Counted from the first letter of the stretch, positions 1 to 9,029 are shown. The stretch: 40,929 nt of DNA from MGBC163016 sp964462135 (GCA_964462135.1 CAYWWK010000020.1:1-40929); one strand, 5' to 3'. Notes: generated from the sequence alone by a model not told the origin. Numbers and translations: made by a program.

Positions 1-402
1 CATTACTACGAGATGGCCAGCCGTCAGCAAGGCGTCACGGGTGAGAACCTGCTTCGCATTCTGGAGAGCCGCCTTGACAATGTGGTGTACCGCCTTGGAT
101 TCGCGAAGTCTCGCGCAGAGGCTCGCCAGCAGTTGCGCCATGGCCATATCCAGGTGAATGGCCGCCGTGTGGACATCCCCTCATTCCGCGTTCGCCCCGG
201 TGACCTCATCTCGGTGGCCCCGAAGGCACGCGACATGCTGGTCATCAAGAGCGCTCTCATCTCCAATGAGCGCACCAGCGTTCCCGCATGGCTGGAAGTC
301 GACATCGAGAAGCTTCAGGGCAGCGTTCTTTCGCTCCCGCAGCGCGACCAGATCGATTCCGATATCCGCGAGCAGCTCATCGTCGAGCTCTACTCGAAAT
401 AA
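1..402 (+). CDS. rpsD: 30S ribosomal protein S4, 3' part
   Basis: The visible 133 residues are the C-terminal two thirds of ribosomal protein S4; the reading frame is open to the first base of the window, so the gene begins upstream. S4 is a primary 16S rRNA-binding protein that nucleates assembly of the small-subunit body, and in many bacteria it also represses its own operon. Residues read here as ESRLDNVVYRLGFA, ARQQLRHGHIQVNGRR and FRVRPGDLISV are the family's S4 RNA-binding domain, and the protein ends in the usual EQLIVELYSK. It lies 29 bases upstream of rpoA, as expected for the alpha operon. The ATG at 13 is internal, not the start. Confidence 0.97.
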   Translation, partial: HYYEMASRQQGVTGENLLRILESRLDNVVYRLGFAKSRAEARQQLRHGHIQVNGRRVDIPSFRVRPGDLISVAPKARDMLVIKSALISNERTSVPAWLEVDIEKLQGSVLSLPQRDQIDSDIREQLIVELYSK

Positions 403-431
403 GCTTGGACTTTTAAGGAGGCTCATCACAC

Positions 432-1385
432 ATGACAGAGTTCATGAGGCCTACTATAAGCACGGAAGAAGTCAACAGCACGGTTGCTCGTTACATTGTC
501 GAACCACTGGAACGTGGTTATGGCAACACGCTGGGGAACTCCATGCGCCGGGTGCTACTCTCATCCTTGGATGGAGCGAAGGCGACCGCCATCCAGATAG
601 ATGGCGTCCAGCATGAGTTCACCACTGCAGAAGGCGTCATCGAGGACATCACTGATATCGTATTGAATGTGAAGGGTCTGGTATTCAGCGCGCTCACCGA
701 TGATGTGGTCGAGGCTACCGCTCATGTATCCGCTGAGGGCCCTTGCGTGGTCACCGGTGCCGACCTGGAGGTTCCCACCGAGTTCACGCTGGTGAATCCG
801 GAACACGTCATCGCCACCGTTGCTGACGGTGGGCAGCTGGACATGTCCATTCGCATCGGTGTCGGCCGCGGATATGTCAGCGCTGACAGCAACAAGCGCA
901 CGGAAGATCCCATTGGCATCATTCCCGTGGACTCCCTGTTCTCACCCGTTCGCCGTTGCACGATGAACGTCGAGGATACGCGCGTTGGTCAGCATACTGA
1001 CTATGACCGCCTCACCTTGGAAGTTGAAACCGATGGCTCCATCTCCCCAACGGAGGCTGTCTGCCGTGGTGCCAACATCATCAATCAGTACATGGGAGCG
1101 TTCCTCTCGCTGGTTGAGGATGATGCCGATGAGGAAGCGGCTGAATCCGCCTCCATCTTCGCCCCGGAGAACACGGAAACCAACGCTGAGCTTGACAAGC
1201 AGATCGAAGACCTTGACCTTTCGGTCCGTTCATACAACTGCTTGAAGCGCGCAGGCATCCATTCGGTCCGCCAATTGGTTGAGTTCTCTGAGAACGACCT
1301 TCTGAATATCCGCAATTTCGGAGCAAAGTCCATCGAAGAGGTCAAGGACAAGTTGATCTCGATGGATCTGAACCTCAAGTTTTAG
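432..1385 (+). CDS. rpoA: DNA-directed RNA polymerase alpha subunit
   Basis: 317 residues, the normal length for the alpha subunit, which dimerises to nucleate assembly of core RNA polymerase. The N-terminal domain (about 1-230) carries the assembly motif ERGYGNTLGNSMRRVLLSS. A flexible acidic linker (about 231-250) leads to the C-terminal domain, whose SVRSYNCLKRAGI and NIRNFGAKSIEEV stretches are the helix-hairpin-helix surface that touches UP elements and activators. A near-perfect ribosome binding site, AAGGAGG, lies about ten bases before the ATG at 432. Genes on both sides (rpsD, rplQ) confirm the alpha ribosomal operon. Confidence 0.98.
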   Translation: MTEFMRPTISTEEVNSTVARYIVEPLERGYGNTLGNSMRRVLLSSLDGAKATAIQIDGVQHEFTTAEGVIEDITDIVLNVKGLVFSALTDDVVEATAHVSAEGPCVVTGADLEVPTEFTLVNPEHVIATVADGGQLDMSIRIGVGRGYVSADSNKRTEDPIGIIPVDSLFSPVRRCTMNVEDTRVGQHTDYDRLTLEVETDGSISPTEAVCRGANIINQYMGAFLSLVEDDADEEAAESASIFAPENTETNAELDKQIEDLDLSVRSYNCLKRAGIHSVRQLVEFSENDLLNIRNFGAKSIEEVKDKLISMDLNLKF

Positions 1386-1394
1386 GAGCTGGAA

Positions 1395-2159
1395 ATGAGG
1401 CATAAGTACAAAGGGCGCAAGCTCGGGACAGATTGGAGCCACACCAAGGCCATGAAGCGCAGCTTGGTGCAGCAGCTGTTCCTGAACGACCGTATCAAGA
1501 CCATAGAGAGCCGCGCCAAGGAGATCCGTCCCGACGTGGACAAGATCATCACGTGGGCGAAGAAGGGCGATCTACATTCTCGTCGTCTTGCCATTGCCGC
1601 GCTGGGCAATGACAAGGAGCTCGTTCGCGAGATCTTCGAGAAGGTCAATCAGGGCATGTTCGAAGGACGTCCTGGCGGCTATACGCGCATCATGAAGCTG
1701 GGGCCACGCAAAGGTGATGGCGCCCCCATGGTCATCATGGAATTGGTGAACGAGACCTGCGTGCCGAAGGCGGAGCGCAAGGCTGCGGCATCCAAGACCG
1801 CTGCGAAGAAGAAGGCTGCTCCCAAGAAGGCGGCCAAGAAGGAAGCGGTCGAGAAGGCGGAGGCCGACGTGAAGGCCGAAGAGAAGTCGGCTGAGGAGCA
1901 TCACGAGACCGTGATCGATGAGATCAAGGAATCCGTGGAGGCTGCTGAGGAGAACTTCGCTGCCGAGGTCCAAGAAGAGGGCGAAAAGCAGCTGGCCGAG
2001 GAAAAGGCAGAGGCTGCAAAGGCCGAGGCCAAGGAAGAGGCCAAGGAGGCCGAAAAGGCTGAGGAAGTCCGCGAAGAGGAATTCAAGGCTGAGGAGGCCA
2101 AAGCCGAGGAAGCCAAGGCTGAAGGCCTGAAGGCTGAAGCGGAAGAGAAGGCCAAATAG
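1395..2159 (+). CDS. rplQ: 50S ribosomal protein L17 with long Lys/Ala/Glu tail
   Basis: Residues 1-120 are a complete L17 (MRHKYKGRKLG start, SHTKAMKRSL, GGYTRIMKLGPRKGDGAPM), a large-subunit protein near the exit tunnel. Bacterial L17 usually stops near residue 120; actinobacterial ones often carry a short tail. Here about 134 more residues follow in two charge blocks: a basic block (about 122-150, many Lys and Ala, histone-like) and then a long acidic/basic heptad-like block of Glu, Ala and Lys up to the end at 254, with almost no helix breakers. It could form a coiled coil or a single alpha helix. The start follows rpoA by nine bases with the SD-like GGAG. The tail uses G/C-rich codons like the core, so it looks native and not the result of a frameshift. 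Confidence 0.97.
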   Translation: MRHKYKGRKLGTDWSHTKAMKRSLVQQLFLNDRIKTIESRAKEIRPDVDKIITWAKKGDLHSRRLAIAALGNDKELVREIFEKVNQGMFEGRPGGYTRIMKLGPRKGDGAPMVIMELVNETCVPKAERKAAASKTAAKKKAAPKKAAKKEAVEKAEADVKAEEKSAEEHHETVIDEIKESVEAAEENFAAEVQEEGEKQLAEEKAEAAKAEAKEEAKEAEKAEEVREEEFKAEEAKAEEAKAEGLKAEAEEKAK

Positions 2160-2193
2160 CAGCTTGCAAGAGGATCATCGTCTCGGAATGCTC

Positions 2194-2244
2194 GTAGCGC
2201 AGGCTTCAGCCTGCGATGGATGCGGACAAAGGCTGAAGCCTTTG
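2194..2244. repeat. REP-like pair of palindromes (GTAG type)
   Basis: Two small palindromes face each other between rplQ and ecfT. At 2194 GTAG is followed by CGCAGGCT-TC-AGCCTGCG; at 2227-2244 comes CAAAGGCT-GA-AGCCTTTG. The first is identical, in reverse complement, to the palindrome ending each large repeat at 13129-13150 and 25297-25318. A four-base GTAG next to an imperfect hairpin is the layout of REP sequences mobilised by RAYT transposases, although no such gene is in this window. This element covers the upstream ATG at 2220 and so argues that ecfT starts at 2265. Confidence 0.8.
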
Positions 2245-2264
2245 CTGCAAGGGCCTTTCCGGGC

Positions 2265-2960
2265 ATGACATTCTCACTCTATATCGCCAAGGATTCGCCC
2301 GTGCATCGAACTGATGCGCGGGCGAAAGTCGTTCTTCTGCTTGTATTCTCCATCGGGCTGTTCTTCATTGATTCATGGTGGCTCATGTTGGCTGCTGCCG
2401 TGCTTTTCGTCTGTCTGCTCGGCGCATCACTTCTCCCTGCCCGTTCTGTCTTCCTGGCTTCTGCGCCCATCTACCTTATCTGTGCAATCACCCTCATCTT
2501 CAACGCATTCGCCCTTTCGGAGGGGTCTGTCCACTTCAATCTTGATGGCCTGTTCGCGGGCTGCTTCATAGTGGTTCGCATCTGCCTGTTGGTCTGGGCA
2601 AGCCTGATCGTCTGCTACACCACGACCTCAACCAAGCTGGTTGATGCTTTCGTATGGTATATGCAGCCTCTGCGAAGATTGCACGTCCCCGTGGATGACG
2701 TGGCCATGGCCCTTTCCATCGCACTTCGATTCATCCCGCTGGTGGCATTCGAGTACGAACGGGTGAAGGAGGCCCAGTGGTCACGTGGTGCCCCCTTCGA
2801 TGAGGGGAGTATCGCAAGGCGCATCCGTGCTCACGCATCAGTCCTGTTGCCCTTGGTGGTGTCGCTCATCCGTCGAGCCGATCGACTGGCCATGGCTATG
2901 GATGCCCGGGGTTACGGGATGGAAAAACCATCATCCAGATGCTATGATGACACGCACTGA
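2265..2960 (+). CDS. ecfT: energy-coupling factor transporter transmembrane protein EcfT
   Basis: 231 residues from the ATG at 2265. The protein is a polytopic membrane protein of the CbiQ/EcfT family, the T component that couples ATPase subunits to substrate-specific S components for vitamin or metal uptake. Hydrophobic segments lie at about 22-60, 64-84, 95-125 and near the C-terminal end; the two coupling motifs with Arg-Gly (AQWSRGAP near residue 177 and MDARGYG near 217) are present. An earlier ATG at 2220 would add 15 residues encoded by the REP-like palindrome, so 2265 is preferred. In many Gram-positives ecfT follows two ATPase genes downstream of rplQ; here neither ATPase gene is present and dnaE comes next. 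Confidence 0.88.
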   Translation: MTFSLYIAKDSPVHRTDARAKVVLLLVFSIGLFFIDSWWLMLAAAVLFVCLLGASLLPARSVFLASAPIYLICAITLIFNAFALSEGSVHFNLDGLFAGCFIVVRICLLVWASLIVCYTTTSTKLVDAFVWYMQPLRRLHVPVDDVAMALSIALRFIPLVAFEYERVKEAQWSRGAPFDEGSIARRIRAHASVLLPLVVSLIRRADRLAMAMDARGYGMEKPSSRCYDDTH

Positions 2961-3027
2961 ATTCGAGCGCCTCAAACACAGCTGAAACACTACATGGCGC
3001 ATCTCAAATAGACAGAGGGCACCATAT

Positions 3028-6000
3028 ATGGCATTCGTACATCTGCATAACCATACCGAATACTCGTTGCTTGACGGCATCACCCATATCAAGGACATGG
3101 TGCGTCGGGCGGCTGATCTGGGCATGCCGGCCGTGGCCGTCACTGATCATGGAGTGATGCATGGCGCCATTGAGTTGCGCGACTCCTGCAAGGCAGTGGA
3201 GAAGGAGACGGGCGTTGCGGTCAAGCCCATCTACGGGTGCGAGGTGTATTTCACGACCGATGATGAGTTGTGTACCGATGTGCGTCCGAAGCTCTACCAT
3301 CTCCTGCTTCTGGCGAAGACCACCGAGGGCTATCACCATCTTCTGAAGCTGGTCAGCGAATCCAACGTGGACAACATGTATTACAAGCCGCGCACCACCA
3401 TGGCGCAGCTCAAGAAGTACGGTCACGGTCTTATCGGCACCTCTGCCTGCGTTGCCGGCATCATTCCCAAGCTTCTTGATGCGGACCAGATGGAACAGGC
3501 GGTGGAATGGGCGAAGCGGTTTTCCGCCTGCTTCGATCCAGGGGATTTCTACATCGAACTGCAGAACCAGGGTATCAAGACCGACTCTGGCAAGACGCAG
3601 ACGGAACTGAACAGGCAGCTTACTGCCGTGGCACAGGCGGCGGGGCTCAAGACCGTTGCCACGAACGACTTCCATTACCTCTTGCAGGAAGATGCCCGTG
3701 CGCAGGATGTGATGATGTGCATTGGCATGAAGCGGAATCTGGATGACCCTGATCGGATGCGCTTCCCCAACGACCAGTTCTATATGAAGACGGAAGAGGA
3801 GATGCGCGAGGCCCTCAAGGATTTCCCAGAGGCCTGCGACACCACCGTCGAGATCGCTGAGAAATGCCTGGTTGAGATCGAGGATGAGACCATCCTTCCG
3901 CGCTTTCCCCTGCCGGAAGGAGAAACGGACGAAAGCTGGTTCAGGAAGCGGGTGCAGGAGGGGCTGGAGAAGCGCTACGGTTCTCCCGTGCCCGCCGAAG
4001 CGCAGGAACGGGCTGACTATGAGATGGGCGTCATCATCCAGCAGGGGTTCCCTGCCTACTTCCTGATCGTGCAGGAATACATCGAATGGGCGCGCAGTCA
4101 AGGCATCGGCGTGGGGCCGGGACGTGGTTCAGCGGCAGGTGCCATCGTGGCATACGCCATGGGCATCACCGACCTTGACCCCCTCACCAACGGTCTGCTG
4201 TTCGAGAGGTTCCTCTCCCCGGAGCGTGTGGAGATGCCCGATATCGACGTTGACTTCGATGATGAGCGCCGTGGCGAGGTCATCGAACACATCAAGGATG
4301 TCTACGGTGAGGACCACGTGGCGGGCGTCATCACCTTCGGCAAGCTCCAAGCTCGCAATGCCGTGAAGGACTCCGCGCGCGTTTTGGGCTACCCGTTCTC
4401 ATTGGGTGAACGCGTGTCCAAGATGATCCCTGATGAACTGGGCATCACCATCAAGGAGGCCATGCAGAAGAACCTTGAAATGCAGACCGCCTACGATACG
4501 GAACCAGAAGTGAAGGCCGTCCTGGACGCCGCCCTTTCCATTGAGGGCAATGTTCGCGGTGAAGGAGTGCATGCGTGCGCCACCATCATCTGCCGTGACC
4601 CGATGTCCGACCATGTGCCCATGAAGCGCGATACCAAAGGTGGCGGCATCATCACGCAATTCGATGGCCATTACACGCCTGAATTAGGTCTGCTCAAGAT
4701 GGACTTCTTGGGACTGCGCACCTTGGGTGTGCTCTCCCGTGCTTGCGAAAACGTCTACAAGCGTACGGGGAAGAAGATCGTCCCTGAAGAGATTCCCACT
4801 GATGATGAGAAAGCCTTCCAGCTCATGCGATCGGGCAACATGGATGGCCTGTTCCAAGTGGAAAGCGCCTTGTATGTGAGCCTTTTCAAGCGACTCCCCC
4901 CGAAGCGATTCTCAGACATCGTCGCTTCCATCGCCCTGAATCGTCCGGGTCCCCTGGAGTCGGGCATGGTTGATGACTATGTGGAAGTGGCAAGTGGGCG
5001 CAAGGCCATCCACTACTACGATGATCGCCTCCGGCCCATTCTGGAAGAGACCTACGGCACCATGGTCTACCAAGAGCAGATCATGCAGATATCCATGGCC
5101 ATGTCGGGCTTCTCTGCCGGCAAGGCTGACAAGCTGCGCAAGGCCATGGGCAAGAAGAAGCTCGAGGTCATGCAGGAGCTCAAGGCTGACTGGGAAAGCG
5201 GTGCGGACGCGAACGGGTTCTCGAAAGACATCGCCCTGCAGATTTGGGACGATGCTGAGAAGTTCGCGAAGTACGCGTTCAACAAATCCCACTCTGCCGC
5301 CTATGCCATCCTGGTCATGCGCACGGCGTATCTCAAAGCCTACTATCCGAACGACTACATGGCTGCGGTGCTTTCCAGCTACATGGGCAAGACCGACAGG
5401 CTCATTCGCTACATCGCTAGCTGCAATCACAATGGCACCCCCGTGCTTCCTCCGGATATCAACAGCTCCAACATCGAGTTCACGCCGGTAGAGGATGGCA
5501 TCCGCTTCGGGTTGATGGGTGTGCGCGGCATCGGGCGCAACGTGGCTGAGGTCATCATCGCCGAGCGCAATAAAGGCGGCGCCTACAAGAACCTCCACGA
5601 TTTCGTTTCGCGTGTTGACTTGAAGACGGTGAACCGCAAGGCCATCGACGCTCTCATCAAGGGTGGCACATTCGACTCGTGCGGCTATACGCGCAAGCAG
5701 CTGATGCACTTCTTGGAAGAGACACCGCTTCTGGAAGAGGCCCAGAAACGTCAGAAGGATGCCAGCCAAGGGCAGGTCACCATGTTCGATCTGTTCGGGG
5801 ATGTGGAGGATTCCGGATTCGAAGTCGTCGTGCCTGAGCCAGATGGCATCGAATGGCCCCAGCGTGAGCTTCTGCGCAACGAGAAGGACATCATGGGCAT
5901 CTACGTCAGCGGGCATCCCCTTGAGCCGTATGAGCAGATGATGTCGAAGATCACCAAGCACAGCATGGGGGAATTGTCCGAGCGCCATTCTGACCTGAAG

Positions 6001-6489
6001 TCAGCCACGTTCGTGGGGTTGGTATCGGGGGTGGTCATCAAGCCTACGAAGCGGGGAACCAATATGGCAACCTTCCAGTTGGAGGATGCCACGGGCATGA
6101 TCGACTGCATCGTGTTCGATCACGCGAAATATGCTGATGTCATCCATGAAGACGCAGTCATCAAGGTCAAGGGAAAGTTCGAGGTTTCCGACCGAGGCAA
6201 TCAGATCATCGCCTATGAGGTGCAGGAGCTTGAGCTGGATGAGAGCCAGGCTGCCCCCAAAGGGCCCAGTCACCTGGTCATCAAATTGGAGTCCAGCGAA
6301 TTCGATGCTGCCCGTTCGCAGCGGCTCAACTCCATCTTGAGCTCGTTCCCTGGACGCGATGGGGTCGTCTTGATGGTGCGTCAGACAGATGGCCGCAAGT
6401 TCAGGGCGGAGCTTCCCGTCAAGGTGGATTCCGAGAACAGCGTTCTGAAGACGGAGATATCCCGCCTGTTCGGTCGCGTCGTGGCCTGA
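3028..6489 (+). CDS. dnaE: DNA polymerase III alpha subunit (DnaE1 type)
   Basis: 1153 residues, full length for the replicative C-family polymerase. An N-terminal PHP domain opens with HLHNHTEYSLLDG (H7, H9, D16) and continues with TDHG (H41), GCEVYF (E72), H91, TSACV (C141) and NDFHY (D214, H216). These look like the full set of metal ligands of PHP domains that proofread, as described for mycobacterial DnaE1. The palm has PDIDVDFDDERR (near 403-414) and KMDFLG (near 558), supplying the three catalytic Asp. The GGTFDSCGYTR stretch sits in the HhH region and an OB fold lies near 990-1080 (ATFVGLVSG to CIVFDHAKY). AGAGGG upstream of 3028 is the likely ribosome binding site. Confidence 0.98.
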   Translation: MAFVHLHNHTEYSLLDGITHIKDMVRRAADLGMPAVAVTDHGVMHGAIELRDSCKAVEKETGVAVKPIYGCEVYFTTDDELCTDVRPKLYHLLLLAKTTEGYHHLLKLVSESNVDNMYYKPRTTMAQLKKYGHGLIGTSACVAGIIPKLLDADQMEQAVEWAKRFSACFDPGDFYIELQNQGIKTDSGKTQTELNRQLTAVAQAAGLKTVATNDFHYLLQEDARAQDVMMCIGMKRNLDDPDRMRFPNDQFYMKTEEEMREALKDFPEACDTTVEIAEKCLVEIEDETILPRFPLPEGETDESWFRKRVQEGLEKRYGSPVPAEAQERADYEMGVIIQQGFPAYFLIVQEYIEWARSQGIGVGPGRGSAAGAIVAYAMGITDLDPLTNGLLFERFLSPERVEMPDIDVDFDDERRGEVIEHIKDVYGEDHVAGVITFGKLQARNAVKDSARVLGYPFSLGERVSKMIPDELGITIKEAMQKNLEMQTAYDTEPEVKAVLDAALSIEGNVRGEGVHACATIICRDPMSDHVPMKRDTKGGGIITQFDGHYTPELGLLKMDFLGLRTLGVLSRACENVYKRTGKKIVPEEIPTDDEKAFQLMRSGNMDGLFQVESALYVSLFKRLPPKRFSDIVASIALNRPGPLESGMVDDYVEVASGRKAIHYYDDRLRPILEETYGTMVYQEQIMQISMAMSGFSAGKADKLRKAMGKKKLEVMQELKADWESGADANGFSKDIALQIWDDAEKFAKYAFNKSHSAAYAILVMRTAYLKAYYPNDYMAAVLSSYMGKTDRLIRYIASCNHNGTPVLPPDINSSNIEFTPVEDGIRFGLMGVRGIGRNVAEVIIAERNKGGAYKNLHDFVSRVDLKTVNRKAIDALIKGGTFDSCGYTRKQLMHFLEETPLLEEAQKRQKDASQGQVTMFDLFGDVEDSGFEVVVPEPDGIEWPQRELLRNEKDIMGIYVSGHPLEPYEQMMSKITKHSMGELSERHSDLKSATFVGLVSGVVIKPTKRGTNMATFQLEDATGMIDCIVFDHAKYADVIHEDAVIKVKGKFEVSDRGNQIIAYEVQELELDESQAAPKGPSHLVIKLESSEFDAARSQRLNSILSSFPGRDGVVLMVRQTDGRKFRAELPVKVDSENSVLKTEISRLFGRVVA

Positions 6490-6505
6490 GGTCTTCCTGC
6501 TGCTG

Positions 6506-7273
6506 ATGGAACCGGGAACCTACTCGCTGACCCTTGCCTACAACGGTGCGCCTTTCGCGGGTTTCGCGCGGCAGCCGGGGCAGCTCACGGTGCAGGGAGA
6601 GGTCGAAGGGGCGCTCAGCATGCTGTTGCGTCGTGAGGTGGAGATAACTTGCGCGGGTCGGACTGATGCAGGGGTTCATGCCCGGGCGCAGGTGGTCAGC
6701 TTCAATGCGCTTGCCCAAGAGATGGAAGCGCGCAAGCCGGATACATTCCTGCGGTCGATGAACGCGCTCACCCATGATGCCATTTCCTTCCGCTCCTTGG
6801 ATGAGCGCCCTCATGGCTTCTCAGCACGCTTCGATGCGAAGATGCGCGAATACCGGTATTTCATCTTCAATCATGACTATCCTCCCATGTTCACCGAGGC
6901 CTTCGCGTGGCAGGTGAAGAAGCCGCTTGATGTGGACGCCATGCGCGTGGCCGCTCAGAGCTTGGTGGGGGAACATGATTTCAAGAGCTTCTGCCTTGCT
7001 GCCTCAGCTGAGGGGCGAAGGACCTTCCGCTATGTGGATGAGGTGTCGTTTCATGCCTGTCAGGAATTCGGTGAGGATCTGCTGTATGTGAAGGTACGCG
7101 GAAATGCCTTCCTTCATTCGATGGTACGCGCCATGGTCGGCACGTTGGTGGCCGTGGGCAAAGGTCAGAGAGACCCTGAGTGGATCAAGGAGGTCCTGGC
7201 CGCCAAGCGGCGTTCCGCTGCCGGGGAGAATGCGCCTGCTCACGGCCTTGCTCTGTGGGAGGTCGAATACTGA
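6506..7273 (+). CDS. truA: tRNA pseudouridine synthase A
   Basis: 255 residues, typical for TruA, which makes pseudouridine at positions 38-40 of the tRNA anticodon arm. The conserved GRTDAGVHA motif holds the catalytic Asp at residue 54, and the N-terminal YNGAPFAGFARQPG and C-terminal FLHSMVRAMVGTLVAVGKG stretches are family hallmarks. It starts 16 bases after dnaE with no clear Shine-Dalgarno sequence, so it is probably translated from a shared transcript. The rplQ-ecfT-truA neighbourhood of other Gram-positives is preserved here except for the dnaE insertion. Confidence 0.96.
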   Translation: MEPGTYSLTLAYNGAPFAGFARQPGQLTVQGEVEGALSMLLRREVEITCAGRTDAGVHARAQVVSFNALAQEMEARKPDTFLRSMNALTHDAISFRSLDERPHGFSARFDAKMREYRYFIFNHDYPPMFTEAFAWQVKKPLDVDAMRVAAQSLVGEHDFKSFCLAASAEGRRTFRYVDEVSFHACQEFGEDLLYVKVRGNAFLHSMVRAMVGTLVAVGKGQRDPEWIKEVLAAKRRSAAGENAPAHGLALWEVEY

Positions 7274-7324
7274 CGGATATAATCGTTTCCACCTTTGCAA
7301 CGACGTGTCTTCGAGGGAAACGAT

Positions 7325-8740
7325 ATGGCGAACTCTGCATCCACTGAAAAGGCCCCTGTCCGCGCCTCTTGGTCTGGCAAGTGGGGATTCATCCTGGCCG
7401 CTGCCGCCTCTGCGGTAGGGTTGGGGAATCTCTGGCGCTTTCCGTACCTGGCTGCCAAATACGGCGGCGGCGCGTTCCTGATCACCTACATCGTACTGGT
7501 GGTCACGTTCGGTTTCGCCCTGATGATGGCGGAAACCGCTCTTGGGCGCATGACGGGACAGTCCGCCATCGGGGCATTCCGGGCCTTCGGCAAGAAGTTC
7601 GCCATCATCGGCATCCTGGCATCTGCCGTGCCCTTCATCATCACGCCTTACTATGCCCTCATCGGCGGTTGGGTGACGAAGTACATGGCGGCGTATGTGG
7701 TGCAGCCAGCCTCTGAGATCGCCGATGGTGAATTCTTCGGTGGGTTCATCCTGCAGAACCCCGAGAGCTATCTGTGGATGTTCATCTTCATCGCCTGCGT
7801 GATAGCGGTTGTCGCCTTTGGGGTGAAGCGAGGCATCGAGCGGGTCAACAAGGTGCTCATGCCGGCGCTGATCATCATGGCCGTCATCATCTCGGTGTTC
7901 GCCCTCACGCTGCCGGGCGCTTTGGATGGCTTGGCCTACTACCTGATCCCCGACTTCACTAAGTTCAGTGCTGAATTGGTGGTGGCGGCCATGGGGCAGA
8001 TGTTCTTCAGCCTGTCGTTGGCCATGGGCATCATGATCACCTATGGCTCCTATTTCTCCAAGAAGGAGGACTTGGAGCATTCGGTTCGCCGTATCGAGCT
8101 GTTTGACACCGGCATCGCCATTCTGGCGGGTCTCATGATCATCCCAGCGGCCGTGGCGGTCCAAGGCAGTGGAGAGGTGGTTGCGTCGAAGGCGGGTCCT
8201 GGTCTCATGTTCGGCGTGTTGCCTCAAGTGTTCATGGGATTCGGTCCGTTTGCGAACGCGGTGGGCTTCCTGTTCTTCGCGTTGGTGTTCTTCGCGGCGC
8301 TCACCAGCTGCATATCCCTCTTCGAGACGTTGGTCTCCATCGTGGATGACGCCACCAGCAAAGGACGGAAGTTCTCCATCATGGTATGCGGTGTATTCGT
8401 CGTGATCGTGGGAACCATCGTGAACCTTGGCTACAACGAGCTGCTTTCCGTGGACCTCATGTACTCCCTCTTCGGCATCGGGGAATACCAGAATTCCCAG
8501 CTGCTTGACTTCTTCGACTTCCTGTCCAATACCATTATGATGCCCATCGTGGCTTTGCTCACGTGCATCTTCGTTGGTTGGATCATCAAGCCGAAGACGC
8601 TGATCTCTGAGGTGAAGCAGTCCAGCAAGTTCTCGGGCGAGAAGCTGTTCGTGGTCATGATCAAGTACATAGCACCGGTGTTCGTGGTGGTCATCCTGGT
8701 GGCCTACGTCATGAACACCGCTGGCATCATCAGCCTGTGA
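7325..8740 (+). CDS. sodium-dependent neurotransmitter-type (NSS/SNF) transporter
   Basis: 471 residues from the ATG at 7325. This is a bacterial neurotransmitter:sodium symporter of the LeuT/MhsT fold that probably imports an amino acid or related amine with sodium. TM1 contains the family signature AVGLGNLWRFPYL followed by GGGAFLITY; the later FFSLSLAMGIMITYGSY (TM6 region) and FFAALTSCISLFETLVS (TM8 region) also match. About eleven membrane segments are visible, as in bacterial members that lack TM12. An ATG ten codons upstream (7295) is in frame, but GAGGGAAACG sits just before 7325. The substrate cannot be told from sequence alone. Confidence 0.93.
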   Translation: MANSASTEKAPVRASWSGKWGFILAAAASAVGLGNLWRFPYLAAKYGGGAFLITYIVLVVTFGFALMMAETALGRMTGQSAIGAFRAFGKKFAIIGILASAVPFIITPYYALIGGWVTKYMAAYVVQPASEIADGEFFGGFILQNPESYLWMFIFIACVIAVVAFGVKRGIERVNKVLMPALIIMAVIISVFALTLPGALDGLAYYLIPDFTKFSAELVVAAMGQMFFSLSLAMGIMITYGSYFSKKEDLEHSVRRIELFDTGIAILAGLMIIPAAVAVQGSGEVVASKAGPGLMFGVLPQVFMGFGPFANAVGFLFFALVFFAALTSCISLFETLVSIVDDATSKGRKFSIMVCGVFVVIVGTIVNLGYNELLSVDLMYSLFGIGEYQNSQLLDFFDFLSNTIMMPIVALLTCIFVGWIIKPKTLISEVKQSSKFSGEKLFVVMIKYIAPVFVVVILVAYVMNTAGIISL

Positions 8741-8762
8741 TGCCTGTGATGGCTGGCTGGCG

Positions 8763-9029
8763 TCAGCGATAGGCGCGACTGCGATGGATGACGTTCAGGG
8801 CCAAAATGGTCACCTCGTCATCATGAAGTTCGCAGAGGATGCGATAGTTTCCTACGCGATAGCGCCATTGCCCTGAGTATTCCCCTGTGAGCGCCCTGCC
8901 GTGGGCGCGGGGATCCTCGCATCCGTCCAGGTTCTTGTCGATCCAAGACAAGATTATCTTGCGCTGATTGGGATTGAGCTTTTGAAGCTGTTTGCGAGCA
9001 CGATTGGTGTATTCAAGCTTCCACTTCAA
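8763..9029 (-). CDS. RelE-family mRNA interferase toxin
   Basis: 88 residues with the RelE/ParE-superfamily pattern: an N-terminal KWKLEYTNRARKQLQKL helix-forming region, the central DPRAHGRALTGEYSGQWRYRVGNYRILCEL core and the end VIHRSRAYR. RelE toxins cleave mRNA in the ribosomal A site. Arg and Tyr residues at the usual catalytic places are kept, so the toxin looks intact. Its ATG overlaps the stop of the antitoxin by four bases (ATGA at 9026-9029), the usual coupling. It is convergent with the upstream transporter gene, with only 22 bases between the stops. Confidence 0.88.
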   Translation of the reverse strand: MKWKLEYTNRARKQLQKLNPNQRKIILSWIDKNLDGCEDPRAHGRALTGEYSGQWRYRVGNYRILCELHDDEVTILALNVIHRSRAYR

